64,000 nucleotides of DNA from Bacteroidota bacterium (GCA_023387985.1 JAEWHC010000005.1:62001-126000), one strand, 5' to 3'. Positions 42,536-52,483 are shown, numbered from the stretch's first letter. Program-made: numbers and translations. Notes: a model not told the origin generated them from the letters alone.

Positions 42536-43642
42536 ATGTGGAAGCAATTCAGACAATTTACACGAAAGGAATGGATCCACATCTGGAGGGACCGGAAAAC
42601 CTTGTTCATCCTTATCGTTATGCCGCTGGTGCAGATCATCCTCTTTGGTTTTGCCTTGAGCAATGAAGTCAAAAACGCGGCAATCGCAATCATTGATCCG
42701 GCACAGGATGACTTTACACATATGATGACCAACCGTTTTGCGGCAAGTACGTATTTCACTCATACCCACAACCTCAGCAACATAGCAGCAGTTGAGCAGG
42801 CCTTCAAAGACAATAAAATAAAAATGGCCGTGATTTTTGAACCTCATGCCGGTCAGAAACTGCTCAATGAAAATGGCACAACCATACAATTTATCTCCGA
42901 TGCAAGCGACCCCAACACGGCTACTACACTGGTGATGTATGCCAATGCCATTGTTGGCGCCTACCAGAAAGAACTGATTAACCGGGAAATGCCCTATACC
43001 ATAATGCCGCAGGTGCGCATGCTGTATAACCCGCAACTGAAAGCCACTTACAATTTTGTGCCCGGGGTAATGTCCATGATCCTGTTGCTCGTTTGCACTA
43101 TGATGACCTCTATTTCCATCGTTCGCGAGAAAGAACTGGGTACCATGGAGCTGCTGCTGGCCTCTCCACTTGCGCCCATTCTCATTTTGCTGGCCAAAGC
43201 AGTTCCCTACCTGATTATATCTTCTTTAAACATCATTACCGTCCTGCTCATGAGTGTTTGGGTACTGAATGTGCCCATTGCGGGAAGTATACCCTTGCTG
43301 CTTGCTACCAGTCTTATTTTTACCATTACCTCCCTGACGCTCGGATTGCTCATCAGTACCATTTCAAAAACCCAGAGCGCAGCCATGCTGATCGCGTTGG
43401 TTGGTATGTTTCTGCCAACAATCATGCTGAGCGGCTTTATGTTCCCCATTGAAAATATGCCCTGGCCGCTTCGTGCATTCAGTCATATAGTGCCTGCCCG
43501 CTGGTATTTTACCATCGTAAAAAATATTATGATCAAAGGATTAGGAATGCCCTATATCTGGAAAGAAGTCCTCATTCTGACCGGTATGACGCTCTTTTTT
43601 ATCCTGTTATCATTCAAGAAATTTAAACTCCGCCTGGCCTGA
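42536..43642 (+). CDS. ABC-2 type permease (YbhS/YhhJ-like)
   Basis: 368 residues: one N-terminal helix (LFILIVMPLVQIILFGFAL), a large periplasmic domain (about 45-170), then five helices, with the conserved loop SIVREKELGTMELLLASPLAP before the third. This is the ABC2_membrane_3 architecture of drug and lipid exporters. It is three bases after the second ATPase gene. Confidence 0.93.
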   Translation: MWKQFRQFTRKEWIHIWRDRKTLFILIVMPLVQIILFGFALSNEVKNAAIAIIDPAQDDFTHMMTNRFAASTYFTHTHNLSNIAAVEQAFKDNKIKMAVIFEPHAGQKLLNENGTTIQFISDASDPNTATTLVMYANAIVGAYQKELINREMPYTIMPQVRMLYNPQLKATYNFVPGVMSMILLLVCTMMTSISIVREKELGTMELLLASPLAPILILLAKAVPYLIISSLNIITVLLMSVWVLNVPIAGSIPLLLATSLIFTITSLTLGLLISTISKTQSAAMLIALVGMFLPTIMLSGFMFPIENMPWPLRAFSHIVPARWYFTIVKNIMIKGLGMPYIWKEVLILTGMTLFFILLSFKKFKLRLA

Positions 43643-43643
43643 T

Positions 43644-44762
43644 ATGCGTACCATCCTTTTTTTACTGGAAAAAGAATTCAAGCAGGTCTTCCGCGACCCA
43701 ATCCTGCTCCGGCTGATGTTTATGATGCCGGTTGTGCAGCTTATTATTTTGCCTTTTGCGGTGGATTATGAAGTGAAAAATATTAACTTGTCCGTGGTGG
43801 ACCACGACCGGAGTCCCTATTCCAATCAGCTTATTCATAAAATCTCCGCTTCCAAGTATTTTAAACTGGTTTCTTATGACAACAGCTACCAGGAAGCCAT
43901 GCAAAAGATCGCCCGGGATGAAGCAGATATCATTCTGGAAATTCCGGCGGGATTTGAAGAAGACCTGGTGCGGGAAAGCGAAGTAAAAATATTCCAGGCG
44001 ACCAATGCGGTAAATGGCGCCAAGGCCAATATCGGATCCGGGTACCTGCAACAAATCATCGCCCGTTACAATAATGAGATCAGGATGAAATGGATCCAAA
44101 TGCCGCGGTCCCCCGACCTGCCGCTCATTCACACCACGCATTCCTATTGGTACAATAAAAAAATGGACTACAAAACATTTATGGTACCGGGTATCCTCGC
44201 CTTGCTGATTACCATCATTGGAGGGCTGCTGTCCTCATTAAACATTGTGCGGGAAAAAGAAATCGGCACCATTGAACAGATCAACGTAACGCCCGTGAAA
44301 AAATATGAATTTATCCTGGCCAAACTCATTCCCTTCTGGATCATCGGGCAACTTGTGCTGATTATTGGATTGCTGATCTCCTGGCTCGGCTACGGAATCC
44401 CCATCAAGGGAAGCATCGGTGTGTTATTCCTGTTTACGAGTTTGTATTTGCTCGCCATAATGGGTTTTGGATTACTCATTTCAACTTATGCCAATACCCA
44501 ACAGCAATCGATGCTGATTTCCTATTTTTTTGTGATGATATTTATCCTGATGGGCGGATTGCTCACACCAATTGAAAGCATGCCGGACTGGGCTCAAAAG
44601 ATCACCTGGTTCAATCCGGTGCGGTATATCATTGAAGTGATCCGGATGATCATTCTGAAAGGCAGTGGAATTTCTTCTATTGCACCTCACCTGGCCATTG
44701 TCGGTGCATTCGCCATTGTTTTGAATACCTGGGCGATACTCAACTATAAAAAGCGAAACTAG
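43644..44762 (+). CDS. ABC-2 type permease (YbhR-like)
   Basis: 372 residues with the same layout as the previous gene: first helix LRLMFMMPVVQLIILPFAV, periplasmic domain about 40-175, then five helices with NIVREKEIGTIEQINVTPVK. The two permeases form a heterodimer; the gene begins one base after the previous stop. Last gene of the tetR efflux operon. Cargo unknown; YbhGFSR has been linked to drug and Na+/Li+ export. Confidence 0.93.
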   Translation: MRTILFLLEKEFKQVFRDPILLRLMFMMPVVQLIILPFAVDYEVKNINLSVVDHDRSPYSNQLIHKISASKYFKLVSYDNSYQEAMQKIARDEADIILEIPAGFEEDLVRESEVKIFQATNAVNGAKANIGSGYLQQIIARYNNEIRMKWIQMPRSPDLPLIHTTHSYWYNKKMDYKTFMVPGILALLITIIGGLLSSLNIVREKEIGTIEQINVTPVKKYEFILAKLIPFWIIGQLVLIIGLLISWLGYGIPIKGSIGVLFLFTSLYLLAIMGFGLLISTYANTQQQSMLISYFFVMIFILMGGLLTPIESMPDWAQKITWFNPVRYIIEVIRMIILKGSGISSIAPHLAIVGAFAIVLNTWAILNYKKRN

Positions 44763-44872
44763 ACAAACACTGAATATTGTTTTTCAGGCCCTTTGCACTC
44801 ATCGGGTTCTTCGCGTGAAATATCCCGGGGTTCTTTGAATGAAATACATTCTGCATTCCGAAATTTGCTGTC

Positions 44873-45682
44873 ATGTCTCTTCGCAACAATAGCTGGCTTA
44901 TTTTCCTCTTTCTTATTTCCTGTACACCCAGGCTGACCGGCCTTGGGCAGGCTGAAAACAAAACGCAAAAAACCGGTACGGCATTTTACAAGCAAGCTAT
45001 GACGATGCAATGGAAACAGCGCGATTCACTGGCCCTTGACTATGCGAAAAATGGCAACCTTCCAGCATTCATTAAAAAATTCGTCCCTGTTCATTTATCC
45101 GTTAAAGATTCCGTCAGCCATAGAAAAATGAAGGTGACATATTATGTTACTCCTGATTATTTTTCAGTAGGTACCCGGGAAGATTGGGCCCGGGTGCCGC
45201 TCACCGCGATCGGTGCTCAGGAGCTTGCAGATCTTTTCAATTGCTTTCTTCCCACCCGCAAAATGGTCAATGATATTTATGAGGCTGCTGTGGTCCGGCT
45301 TGAACCGGTTCCCATGTACATACACCGCGACAGCACGGTAACCATGTGGCAGCATCACCTGATCATTGAAGGACAACGTAAAGCCAGAAGAGGACTGATT
45401 GCAGGCATAAAGAAAGACGTGGTGATCAGCGGAAAGATTTTGCGGGATTCCAGGCCCAACCGCATCGCGATTTATGGGTGGCATAAACCGGATGGAAAAC
45501 CCATTCAACCACTGTATACCGGACATGTAAACTGGTATGCAGATTATAGTCACGGCATCAGGCTGGTTTACCGTAAAATAAAAGTGGATGGAAAATGGAT
45601 AGATTATGAGGAAGTTTTTAAGGACAGTGTATTACGGCCATTGATTTGTGATGAGGAATGGTGCGACTTTTACAGGTATTAG
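44873..45682 (+). CDS. Conserved hypothetical lipoprotein
   Basis: 269 residues with a lipobox (FLFLISC, Cys17). The mature region has a mainly alpha/beta core: VTYYVTPDYFSVGTREDWARVPLT, LFNCFLPTRKMVNDIYEAA, LIAGIKKDVVISGKIL and a striking end PIQPLYTGHVNWYADYSHGIRLVYR. The last motif with its His-x-x-Tyr-x-Asp-Tyr-Ser-His pattern looks like a metal or catalytic site. I recognise it as a widespread uncharacterised family but know no function. Stands alone between the efflux operon and the acyltransferase. Confidence 0.75.
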   Translation: MSLRNNSWLIFLFLISCTPRLTGLGQAENKTQKTGTAFYKQAMTMQWKQRDSLALDYAKNGNLPAFIKKFVPVHLSVKDSVSHRKMKVTYYVTPDYFSVGTREDWARVPLTAIGAQELADLFNCFLPTRKMVNDIYEAAVVRLEPVPMYIHRDSTVTMWQHHLIIEGQRKARRGLIAGIKKDVVISGKILRDSRPNRIAIYGWHKPDGKPIQPLYTGHVNWYADYSHGIRLVYRKIKVDGKWIDYEEVFKDSVLRPLICDEEWCDFYRY

Positions 45683-45827
45683 CCTGCCAGTGGCCAAAGC
45701 AAATTTTAATTGTGCCCCGTCCATGGCCGTTTCTCTTCTCTTAAAGCGCATAACGTTAGTAGAGGAATAACTCTATTGGAATGAAGATTTCAATCCATAA
45801 TTTACGCTTGATCTATCTTTACACCTC

Positions 45828-46709
45828 ATGTACTACGTTTATTACGGAATCATCAAACTCTTTTCCTTATTTCCGCTTTCGGCCTTGTACGCGCTAAGTG
45901 ACTTCATTGCATTTCTGATGCACCGCGTATTCAAATACCGTTACGAAGTGGTGATGAAAAACCTTTCAATCGCCTTCCCGGAGAAAACGGAGGCGTGGCG
46001 GCGGGAAATTGCGCGTAAATTCTACCTGAACCTCACCGATACATTTATTGAAACCATAAAAACATTTTCGTGGAGTAATGAAAAATTATTCGCTCACTTT
46101 ACTGTAGATGCTGAAGAAATCAATGCACGGAAAGAAAAGTCTCAAAGCCTTACCGTGGTGTCGGGCCATTTTTTCAACTGGGAATGGGCGAATCTCGTGG
46201 TGTCCCATAACATTAAGCTACCTTTCATAGGGGTTTACATGCCATTGAAAAACAGCGCTATGGATAAGGTTTTATATGGTTTGCGCAAACGCACAGGAAC
46301 ACTGCTTGTTCCCGCAACGGATTTCAAGGAAAAAGTAAAAGCCTACGCTGACCGGCAGCACTGTCTCATTCTGGTTGCCGATCAAAGTCCGGCCTCCCCG
46401 GACCGCGGCATTTGGCTGCCTTTTTTTGGTAAACCCACACCCTTCCTGCGGGGGCCGGAAACGAATGCGCGGCGGAATGACACTGCCGTTTTCTATGCAG
46501 ATTTTTACAGGGTAAAGCGTGGCGTTTACCATTGCGAAACAGAATGGATTACCGACGATCCACTTTCTTTTGAGCCAAATGAACTGACCTTTTTGCTGGC
46601 GAAAAAAGTAGAGGAAAGTATCCGCAAGCGCCCCGACAATTACCTGTGGAGCCATAGAAGGTGGAAGTTTGACTGGAAGCCGGAATATGGGGAAGTGTAC
46701 GCGGGTTGA
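45828..46709 (+). CDS. Lipid A biosynthesis acyltransferase (LpxL/HtrB family)
   Basis: 293 residues. An N-terminal helix (residues 5-35) is followed by the catalytic H-x4-E motif VVSGHFFNWEWANL. The conserved acceptor region VYMPLKNSAMDKVLYGLRKRTG and DQSPASPDRGIWLPFFGKPTPF (with the gap of LpxL proteins) come next, and the end is YLWSHRRWKFDW (W-x-H-R-R/F-R). It adds a secondary acyl chain to lipid A or a related amino-lipid at the inner membrane. Single gene. Confidence 0.93.
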   Translation: MYYVYYGIIKLFSLFPLSALYALSDFIAFLMHRVFKYRYEVVMKNLSIAFPEKTEAWRREIARKFYLNLTDTFIETIKTFSWSNEKLFAHFTVDAEEINARKEKSQSLTVVSGHFFNWEWANLVVSHNIKLPFIGVYMPLKNSAMDKVLYGLRKRTGTLLVPATDFKEKVKAYADRQHCLILVADQSPASPDRGIWLPFFGKPTPFLRGPETNARRNDTAVFYADFYRVKRGVYHCETEWITDDPLSFEPNELTFLLAKKVEESIRKRPDNYLWSHRRWKFDWKPEYGEVYAG

Positions 46710-46877
46710 GATTAAGGATAAGGAAGGCAGCGGCCCGTTTTCGATAATACAAATGTCACTTTTTCTGCATCATGGTGCAACAGGGAGAAAATAGCTTTGG
46801 CTTCCGGCTTGTTCTGCGGTTTTGAAGTTTAGTTTTTTTGTGCACAATATTCCTCTCCCTTATATTAATTTGCCGGC

Positions 46878-49397
46878 ATGCCTTTAAAAACAGCATCTGA
46901 CAATGCGGGGCTTGAGTTCATCAACAATTGGCTCAAAGGCAAAGGCATGCAACCTTTCGAATTTCAGCTGGAAACCTGGGAAGCGATTTTGCGGGGCGAA
47001 AGCGGGATGGTAAACGCACCCACAGGTTTTGGCAAAACCTATTCCGTATTTCTTGGGGCAGTTATCCATTTCATATATGCAAATCCGTTAACCTGGAAAA
47101 AATCCCGCTCCAATGGTTTGCGCCTGTTATGGATCACGCCCCTACGTGCGTTGGCCAAAGACATTGCCCGGGCCATGGAAGAAGCCCTTGATGAGATCGG
47201 CCTTCCCTGGAAAGTCGCCCTCCGCAACGGCGACACGCCGCAGGCCGAAAGAGAACGGCAGAAAAGAAATATGCCCGAAATCCTGATCATTACACCCGAA
47301 AGCCTGCATCTGCTCTTCGCTTCAAAAAACCATGGGCCACTCTTTTCCCGCCTGCAGTTCATTGCCGTGGATGAATGGCATGAACTCATTGGCAGCAAGC
47401 GGGGTGTACAGACCGAACTTGCCCTCGCTTACCTGCAATTCCTAGCCTCTAAAAACCCGCAACCTGCACCGCAGATCTGGGGCATTTCCGCCACCATCGG
47501 CAACATGCCTGAAGCGCGGCAGGTATTGCTTTATAGCCTCAAAACGAAGGGAACCCTCGTCAAAGCGAGGCTAAAAAAGAACATTCAATTGCATACCGTA
47601 TTGCCCGATGAAATTGAAAAATATCCCTGGGCCGGCCACCTGGGGCTGAAGCTGGCTGACAAAATGATCCCCGTAATTGACCAGAGTAAAACCACGCTCG
47701 TTTTCATCAATACCCGTGGCATGAGTGAACGTTGGTATCAGCACCTGCTTGATGTAGCACCCGAATTGTCCGGGGCAATGGCCCTGCACCATGGCAGCCT
47801 CGAACAGGAACTGAGGCTTTGGGTGGAGGAAGCTTTGCATACCCAAAAACTCAAGGCTGTGGTGGCCACTTCAAGCCTGGATCTTGGGGTAGATTTCAGA
47901 CCGGTGGATACGGTCATTCAGGTAGGATCGCCAAAAGGGGTTTCCCGTTTTTTACAACGTGCCGGAAGGGCGGGCCATCAGCCTCATGAAGTCAGCCATA
48001 TTTATTTTGTGCCGACACATGCGCTGGAGATCCTGGAAGCTGTCGCTTTAAAAAAAGCCATCGAAGTAGAAGAGATCGAAACCCGGCAGCCCCGCACCCT
48101 GTGCTTCGACGTACTCTGCCAGTTCCTGTGTACGCTTGCAGTCGGCGATGGATTCAAACCTTTTGAAGCGTTGCGAATAGCCAAAAAAACCTGGTGCTTT
48201 AAAGAAATGAATACGGATGAATGGGAAAATGTACTGGCCCATCTCACCCATGGTGGAAATGCCCTCGAACAATACGACGAATACCATAAACTGGTGAAAG
48301 GTGAAGACGGCAAATATGTCATCACGAACCGCCGGATGGCCATGCGCCACCGCATGCACATCGGCACCATTGTAAGTGATGTAATGCTGAAGATCAAATA
48401 TCAGCATGGCGGATACCTTGGCCACCTGGAAGAATATTTCATCAGCCGCCTCGATCCGGGTGATGCCTTCACCCTGGCCGGGCAGGTGGTGGAGCTTGTG
48501 CAGGTTAAAGACATGACCGCTCTTGTGCGCAAAAGCAATCAAAAGAAAGCCATCGTACCGGCCTGGAATGGTGGCCGCATGAGCCTGAGTGCCAACCTGG
48601 GAAAAGTACTTCGCCAAACATTTGAACAGTGCAGCGTTCTGGTTGAACATGTTGAGGCTTCCAAAAGCCTGAAAAAATTTCCAGCCGAAATGCAGGCCCT
48701 TCTTCCGTTGTTGCAATTGCAGAAAAACCTTTCACATATTCCGCGCAATAACGAATTGCTGATCGAGCAATTTGAAAGCCGTGAAGGTTATCATCTCCTG
48801 GTTTACCCTTTTGAAGGCCGGCAGATCCACGAGGCCATGAGCGCCATCCTCGCATACCGCATCAGCCGCATCATGCCCATCAGTTTTTCCATAGCCATGA
48901 ATGATTATGGTTTTGAATTGCTGAGTGATGTTCCCATTCCAGTGGACGACAGCAATGTACAGGAATTGTTCACCACCAACCGTCTTTTTGAGGTAATGCA
49001 GCAAAGCGTAAACCATGTGGAGATGGCCATGCGTAAATTCCGGGATATCGCCGTCATTGGTGGCATCATTTTCCAGGGCATGCCGGGAGAGCGAAAAAAA
49101 GCAAGACATTTGCAGGCCTCCTCTTCCCTCATCTTCAAAGTCCTGCAGGAATTCGAACCCAATAATATCCTTTATCGTCAGGCTTACCAGGAAGTGTTCG
49201 AGCAGGAAATGGATGAACCGCGCCTGCGGGAAGCCTTTACGCGAATTTCCGAAAACCCTGTGGTACTCACCTTTCCCGTGCGAATCACGCCATTCTCTTT
49301 TCCGATAGTGGCGGATGGATTGAACCGGAACAGCCTCACGAGCGAAAATTTGGAGGAGCGGATCAGGAAATTGAGCGGGGAATTGGGGAGGAAGTGA
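46878..49397 (+). CDS. Ligase-associated DEXH-box DNA helicase (Lhr-like)
   Basis: 839 residues. Helicase motifs: Q-like FQLETWEAIL, Walker A NAPTGFGKTYS, LLWITPLRALAKDIA (Ia), ITPESLHLLF (Ib), VDEWHELIGSKRG (II), WGISATIG (III), VATSSLDLGVDF (V) and QRAGRAGHQPHEVS (VI). The long C-terminal part (from ~400) has the Lhr winged-helix and cap regions. These helicases are encoded with an ATP-dependent ligase, an exonuclease and the PdeM nuclease; only pdeM (downstream, about 210 bases away) is present here. Expected role is DNA repair. Confidence 0.93.
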   Translation: MPLKTASDNAGLEFINNWLKGKGMQPFEFQLETWEAILRGESGMVNAPTGFGKTYSVFLGAVIHFIYANPLTWKKSRSNGLRLLWITPLRALAKDIARAMEEALDEIGLPWKVALRNGDTPQAERERQKRNMPEILIITPESLHLLFASKNHGPLFSRLQFIAVDEWHELIGSKRGVQTELALAYLQFLASKNPQPAPQIWGISATIGNMPEARQVLLYSLKTKGTLVKARLKKNIQLHTVLPDEIEKYPWAGHLGLKLADKMIPVIDQSKTTLVFINTRGMSERWYQHLLDVAPELSGAMALHHGSLEQELRLWVEEALHTQKLKAVVATSSLDLGVDFRPVDTVIQVGSPKGVSRFLQRAGRAGHQPHEVSHIYFVPTHALEILEAVALKKAIEVEEIETRQPRTLCFDVLCQFLCTLAVGDGFKPFEALRIAKKTWCFKEMNTDEWENVLAHLTHGGNALEQYDEYHKLVKGEDGKYVITNRRMAMRHRMHIGTIVSDVMLKIKYQHGGYLGHLEEYFISRLDPGDAFTLAGQVVELVQVKDMTALVRKSNQKKAIVPAWNGGRMSLSANLGKVLRQTFEQCSVLVEHVEASKSLKKFPAEMQALLPLLQLQKNLSHIPRNNELLIEQFESREGYHLLVYPFEGRQIHEAMSAILAYRISRIMPISFSIAMNDYGFELLSDVPIPVDDSNVQELFTTNRLFEVMQQSVNHVEMAMRKFRDIAVIGGIIFQGMPGERKKARHLQASSSLIFKVLQEFEPNNILYRQAYQEVFEQEMDEPRLREAFTRISENPVVLTFPVRITPFSFPIVADGLNRNSLTSENLEERIRKLSGELGRK

Positions 49398-49607
49398 ATG
49401 GTCAACCCCATTCAAATTGAAGGACTATTCCTTTAACAGCGTTGCCTGACGGCACCAGGCCAAATAACCATTTTATCAACTCGAAATACATGCTGACTTT
49501 TCGGCCAAATTCCCGTTTCGTGCGGGCAATGTCTTTGAATTTTCATTTTTGCTTTGCCTTTAGCAAAACAGATTAAATACATGAATTTTATCTGCGACAT
49601 TTGCGCC

Positions 49608-50255
49608 ATGTTGAAATTTGAGTGGCTGGAAAATACCTTTTGGTTGAGCGAGAAAAAGGCGATTTTCTGGGAAGAGGAAAATGCGTTGATTCTGAGTGAT
49701 CTGCATTTCGGCAAGAGCGGACATTTTCGTAAAAGCGGAATCGCCGTGCCCCAGAAGCTGATGCAACAGGACCTGATGCGGTTATTTGATCTCATTCAAT
49801 TTTATAAACCATCACAACTGATCATTGTTGGTGATCTCTTTCACAGCGATGCCAATAAAGAACACGACTGGTTTGCCCGATGGCGCATGGATCATCCGGC
49901 CCTCCCGATTCACCTGGTAAAAGGAAACCACGACATTCTCAATGAGCAATTTTACAGCAATATGCTAATGGTAACTTCCACAGAACTGCAGCTCCGCAAT
50001 CTGCGCTTCCTGCATCATTGCGATGCGGGATTTATTCGGAATCACCCGGATTATGGCATCATTACCGGTCATATCCATCCTGCCATTGTGCTTGCAAGGC
50101 CGGGCATGAAAGGATTGCGTCTCCCCTGTTTTCATTTTTCAGAAAATTGCTGCACCCTGCCGGCCTTTGGAAGTTTTACAGGCACTTTTCCTGTAAAGCC
50201 AAAGAAACAGGATGCGGTTTTTGTGATTGGCGACACCCGGGTGATCCGGATTTAG
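49608..50255 (+). CDS. pdeM: Ligase-associated endonuclease/phosphoesterase PdeM
   Basis: 215 residues from the ATG at 49608, which gives the usual family N-terminus (MLKFEWLENTFWL); in-frame ATGs at 49554 and 49581 are possible. Calcineurin-like metal motifs: LILSDLHFGKSGHFRKSG (D-x-H), IVGDLFHSD (G-D-x-x), VKGNHD (G-N-H-D/E), HHCDAGF and GIITGHIHPA (G-H-x-H). Two metal ions should be bound. It works with the upstream Lhr-like helicase in repair. Confidence 0.92.
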   Translation: MLKFEWLENTFWLSEKKAIFWEEENALILSDLHFGKSGHFRKSGIAVPQKLMQQDLMRLFDLIQFYKPSQLIIVGDLFHSDANKEHDWFARWRMDHPALPIHLVKGNHDILNEQFYSNMLMVTSTELQLRNLRFLHHCDAGFIRNHPDYGIITGHIHPAIVLARPGMKGLRLPCFHFSENCCTLPAFGSFTGTFPVKPKKQDAVFVIGDTRVIRI

Positions 50256-50364
50256 CGGTAAAATCCTCCCCACACGGAGGTGCCGGAAAATTAGCGTTGA
50301 ACTGGCCGGTACTTCACGCAAAAGCAAACCATGACTTAGATTTTTAAAAGCTTTAGCGCCACAT

Positions 50365-51279
50365 TTGCATTTCATGATCAAAATCGCTTTTCATCCTTCT
50401 TTTGTTTTGCCACTGCCTGCCGGACATCGTTTCCCAATGGAGAAATATGAACTCATTCCCGCACAGCTTTTGCATGAAGGCGCGATAAAACCGGAGCAAT
50501 TGTTTGAGCCGGAAATTTGCACCCGCGAAATTCTTCAATTAACCCACAGCACGGAGTATATTCAAGCCGTTGAAGAAGGAAAGCTCAGCCCTGGTGAAAT
50601 GCGCAAGATCGGGCTTCCATGGTCCCCGGAAATGGTGGAGAGGGAAAAACGCATAATGCAGGGGTCGGTTGATTGTGCCATGTTTGCGCTGCAATATGGT
50701 GTGGCGCTCAATGTGGCCGGAGGCACCCACCACGCGTTTGCCGATCGTGGCGAAGGCTTTTGCATTTTCAACGATTTCGCGGTGGCTGCCAATTATTTAC
50801 TGAAAAGAAAACTGGTGGATTATATACTTATTCTCGATCTCGATGTTCACCAGGGCAATGGAACCGCAAGGATATTTGAAGGTTCCGCCCACGTTTTTAC
50901 TTGCAGCATCCACGGACGCCACAATTATCCGTTTCATAAAGAAAAAAGTCATCTTGATGTTGCGCTTGAAGACGGCACGGCCGGTACCGAATACCTCGAA
51001 ATATTGGAAAAAACACTCAAAAATTTGGAAGAATTATTTCCTGATCCCGGAGTGGTGATGTACAACTGCGGCGCCGATGTTTTGGAAACGGACCGATTCG
51101 GAAAGTTGAAACTCAGTATGGAAGATTGCCGGAACCGGGATCTGCAGGTAATGACCTGGTGCCGCAAAAACGGTTTTCCGCTCGTAGTCGCGATGGGCGG
51201 TGGGTACAGTGAAAAAACCGGATATATTGTCCAGGCGCAATGCAATACTTTCCGGACTGCTGTGGCACTTTGGGATTAA
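50365..51279 (+). CDS. Histone deacetylase family protein (class I HDAC/AcuC-like amidohydrolase)
   Basis: 304 residues with all zinc and charge-relay motifs: NVAGGTHHAFADRGEGFC (His-His pair), LILDLDVHQGNGTARIF (Asp and His zinc ligands), CGADVLETDRFGKLKLS (third Asp) and the final VVAMGGGYSE, where the family's catalytic Tyr/loop lies. Bacterial members deacetylate acetylated lysines, polyamines or other acyl amides; the substrate here is not known. Single gene. Confidence 0.93.
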   Translation: MHFMIKIAFHPSFVLPLPAGHRFPMEKYELIPAQLLHEGAIKPEQLFEPEICTREILQLTHSTEYIQAVEEGKLSPGEMRKIGLPWSPEMVEREKRIMQGSVDCAMFALQYGVALNVAGGTHHAFADRGEGFCIFNDFAVAANYLLKRKLVDYILILDLDVHQGNGTARIFEGSAHVFTCSIHGRHNYPFHKEKSHLDVALEDGTAGTEYLEILEKTLKNLEELFPDPGVVMYNCGADVLETDRFGKLKLSMEDCRNRDLQVMTWCRKNGFPLVVAMGGGYSEKTGYIVQAQCNTFRTAVALWD

Positions 51280-51312
51280 TTATTGCAACTTATTCATATT
51301 TGTTGTTTTCGT

Positions 51313-51320
51313 TAGCTTTG
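51313..51320 (+). promoter_or_regulatory. Bacteroidota -7 promoter element (TAGCTTTG)
   Basis: TAGCTTTG matches TAnnTTTG, 86 bases before the mnmD start; the leader would be about 80 bases. Confidence 0.45.
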
Positions 51321-51406
51321 TCTGATTCGAACAACAATCGATGCTTTTTGATGTAAGTACACCAACGCATTAAGTAATGCCCTTTTTATAATCAACGGGA
51401 ATTTTT

Positions 51407-52096
51407 ATGCCAGGTCCTTTGGACGGGGAAAAAAAAGTAGTCACCACATTTGATGGATCGCAAACCATTAAATTCAGCGGGACAAATATTGTCTTCCACA
51501 GCATTTATGGTGCCGTTCAGGAAAGTGAATATATATATATCCGAAGTGGCCTTCAACCGTTAATGCAGGCATTCAACGAACCCGATGTTTTGGAAGTGGG
51601 TTTTGGAACAGGGCTCAACTCATTCCTTTGCTACATGGAAGCTTTTAAACAACGAAAAAAAATCAATTATCATACGCTTGATCCCTTCCCCCTTGAAGCG
51701 GAATTGTACAAATTGCTGAAATATCCGGAATTCCTGAAACAACCATTTCTCGCGAAGCAGTTTCTCCGCTTTCACTCTTCCCCTCACGGCGAAATGCAGA
51801 ACATTGTCGCGCATTTCTCCTTTATCAAATACGGCGAAACCCTGGATGACTTTGTGTTTCCGCAACCATACCATTGTGTGTTTTTCGATCCTTTTGACCC
51901 GGTGACAAACCCTGAGCCCTGGGCAATCTCCAACCTGCAAAAATGTTTCGACAACCTCCATCCGGGCGGAATGCTTGTGACGTATTGCTGTAAAGGCCAG
52001 TTCCTCCGCGATCTGCGCGTAGTGGGATTCCAGGTTGAAAAATTGCCCGGCCCCCCGGGCAAAAAAGAAATTACCCGTGCTTCAAAGCCCTTCTAA
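51407..52096 (+). CDS. mnmD: tRNA 5-methylaminomethyl-2-thiouridine methyltransferase MnmD
   Basis: 229 residues. N-terminal TFDGSQTIKFSGTNIVFHSIYGAVQESEYIYI region, split by the SAM-binding motif LEVGFGTGLNSFL (residues about 63-75) and the family motif VFFDPFDPVTNPEPW (about 160-175; usually D-A-F-x-P). The end LPGPPGKKEITRA is typical of DUF752/MnmD. It methylates nm5s2U34 in tRNA wobble positions; the FAD domain of the E. coli MnmC fusion is absent, as in most species. The minus-strand membrane protein begins four bases after its stop, tail to tail. Confidence 0.92.
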   Translation: MPGPLDGEKKVVTTFDGSQTIKFSGTNIVFHSIYGAVQESEYIYIRSGLQPLMQAFNEPDVLEVGFGTGLNSFLCYMEAFKQRKKINYHTLDPFPLEAELYKLLKYPEFLKQPFLAKQFLRFHSSPHGEMQNIVAHFSFIKYGETLDDFVFPQPYHCVFFDPFDPVTNPEPWAISNLQKCFDNLHPGGMLVTYCCKGQFLRDLRVVGFQVEKLPGPPGKKEITRASKPF

Positions 52097-52099
52097 GCT

Positions 52100-52339
52100 T
52101 CAATATTTATCCGGCCGCAGATCCGGAAATTGTTTCCATTTCTTCAGTATATAGCGGAGAAGCCAGCCAAAACTCCCTACAAGGAAAATCCAGTACAGGA
52201 TGTTCCAGACCGTTACATCCTTATCGATTGTCAGTAATCCCAAACGTAAACCAAGCAAAATATGGAGTACAAAAAACAGCACAAGCATGGCAATCATATT
52301 GGCCAAAATGGCAAAAAATTTACGGATTTCAGGTTCCAT
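52100..52339 (-). CDS. Small two-helix membrane protein, unknown
   Basis: 79 residues with two predicted membrane segments (ANMIAMLVLFFVLHILLGLRLG and ILYWIFLVGSFGWLLRYIL) and charged ends. It resembles the small '2TM' membrane proteins common in Bacteroidota; no function can be given. Confidence 0.7.
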   Translation of the reverse strand: MEPEIRKFFAILANMIAMLVLFFVLHILLGLRLGLLTIDKDVTVWNILYWIFLVGSFGWLLRYILKKWKQFPDLRPDKY

Positions 52340-52459
52340 TTTTCTTGGTCTTGTTTAAAAAATCAAATTTATAGTATCTTTTAAATGCAGCTTTGATATA
52401 AAAGATTCCAAATTTATTGAGTCTTTCCTGAATACACTGCCATTTTGTCGCAACAAGCG

Positions 52460-52467
52460 TATCTTTG
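52460..52467 (+). promoter_or_regulatory. Bacteroidota -7 promoter element (TATCTTTG)
   Basis: TATCTTTG matches TAnnTTTG, 16 bases before the miaB start. Confidence 0.5.
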
Positions 52468-52483
52468 AAAACTATTTTCCAGC

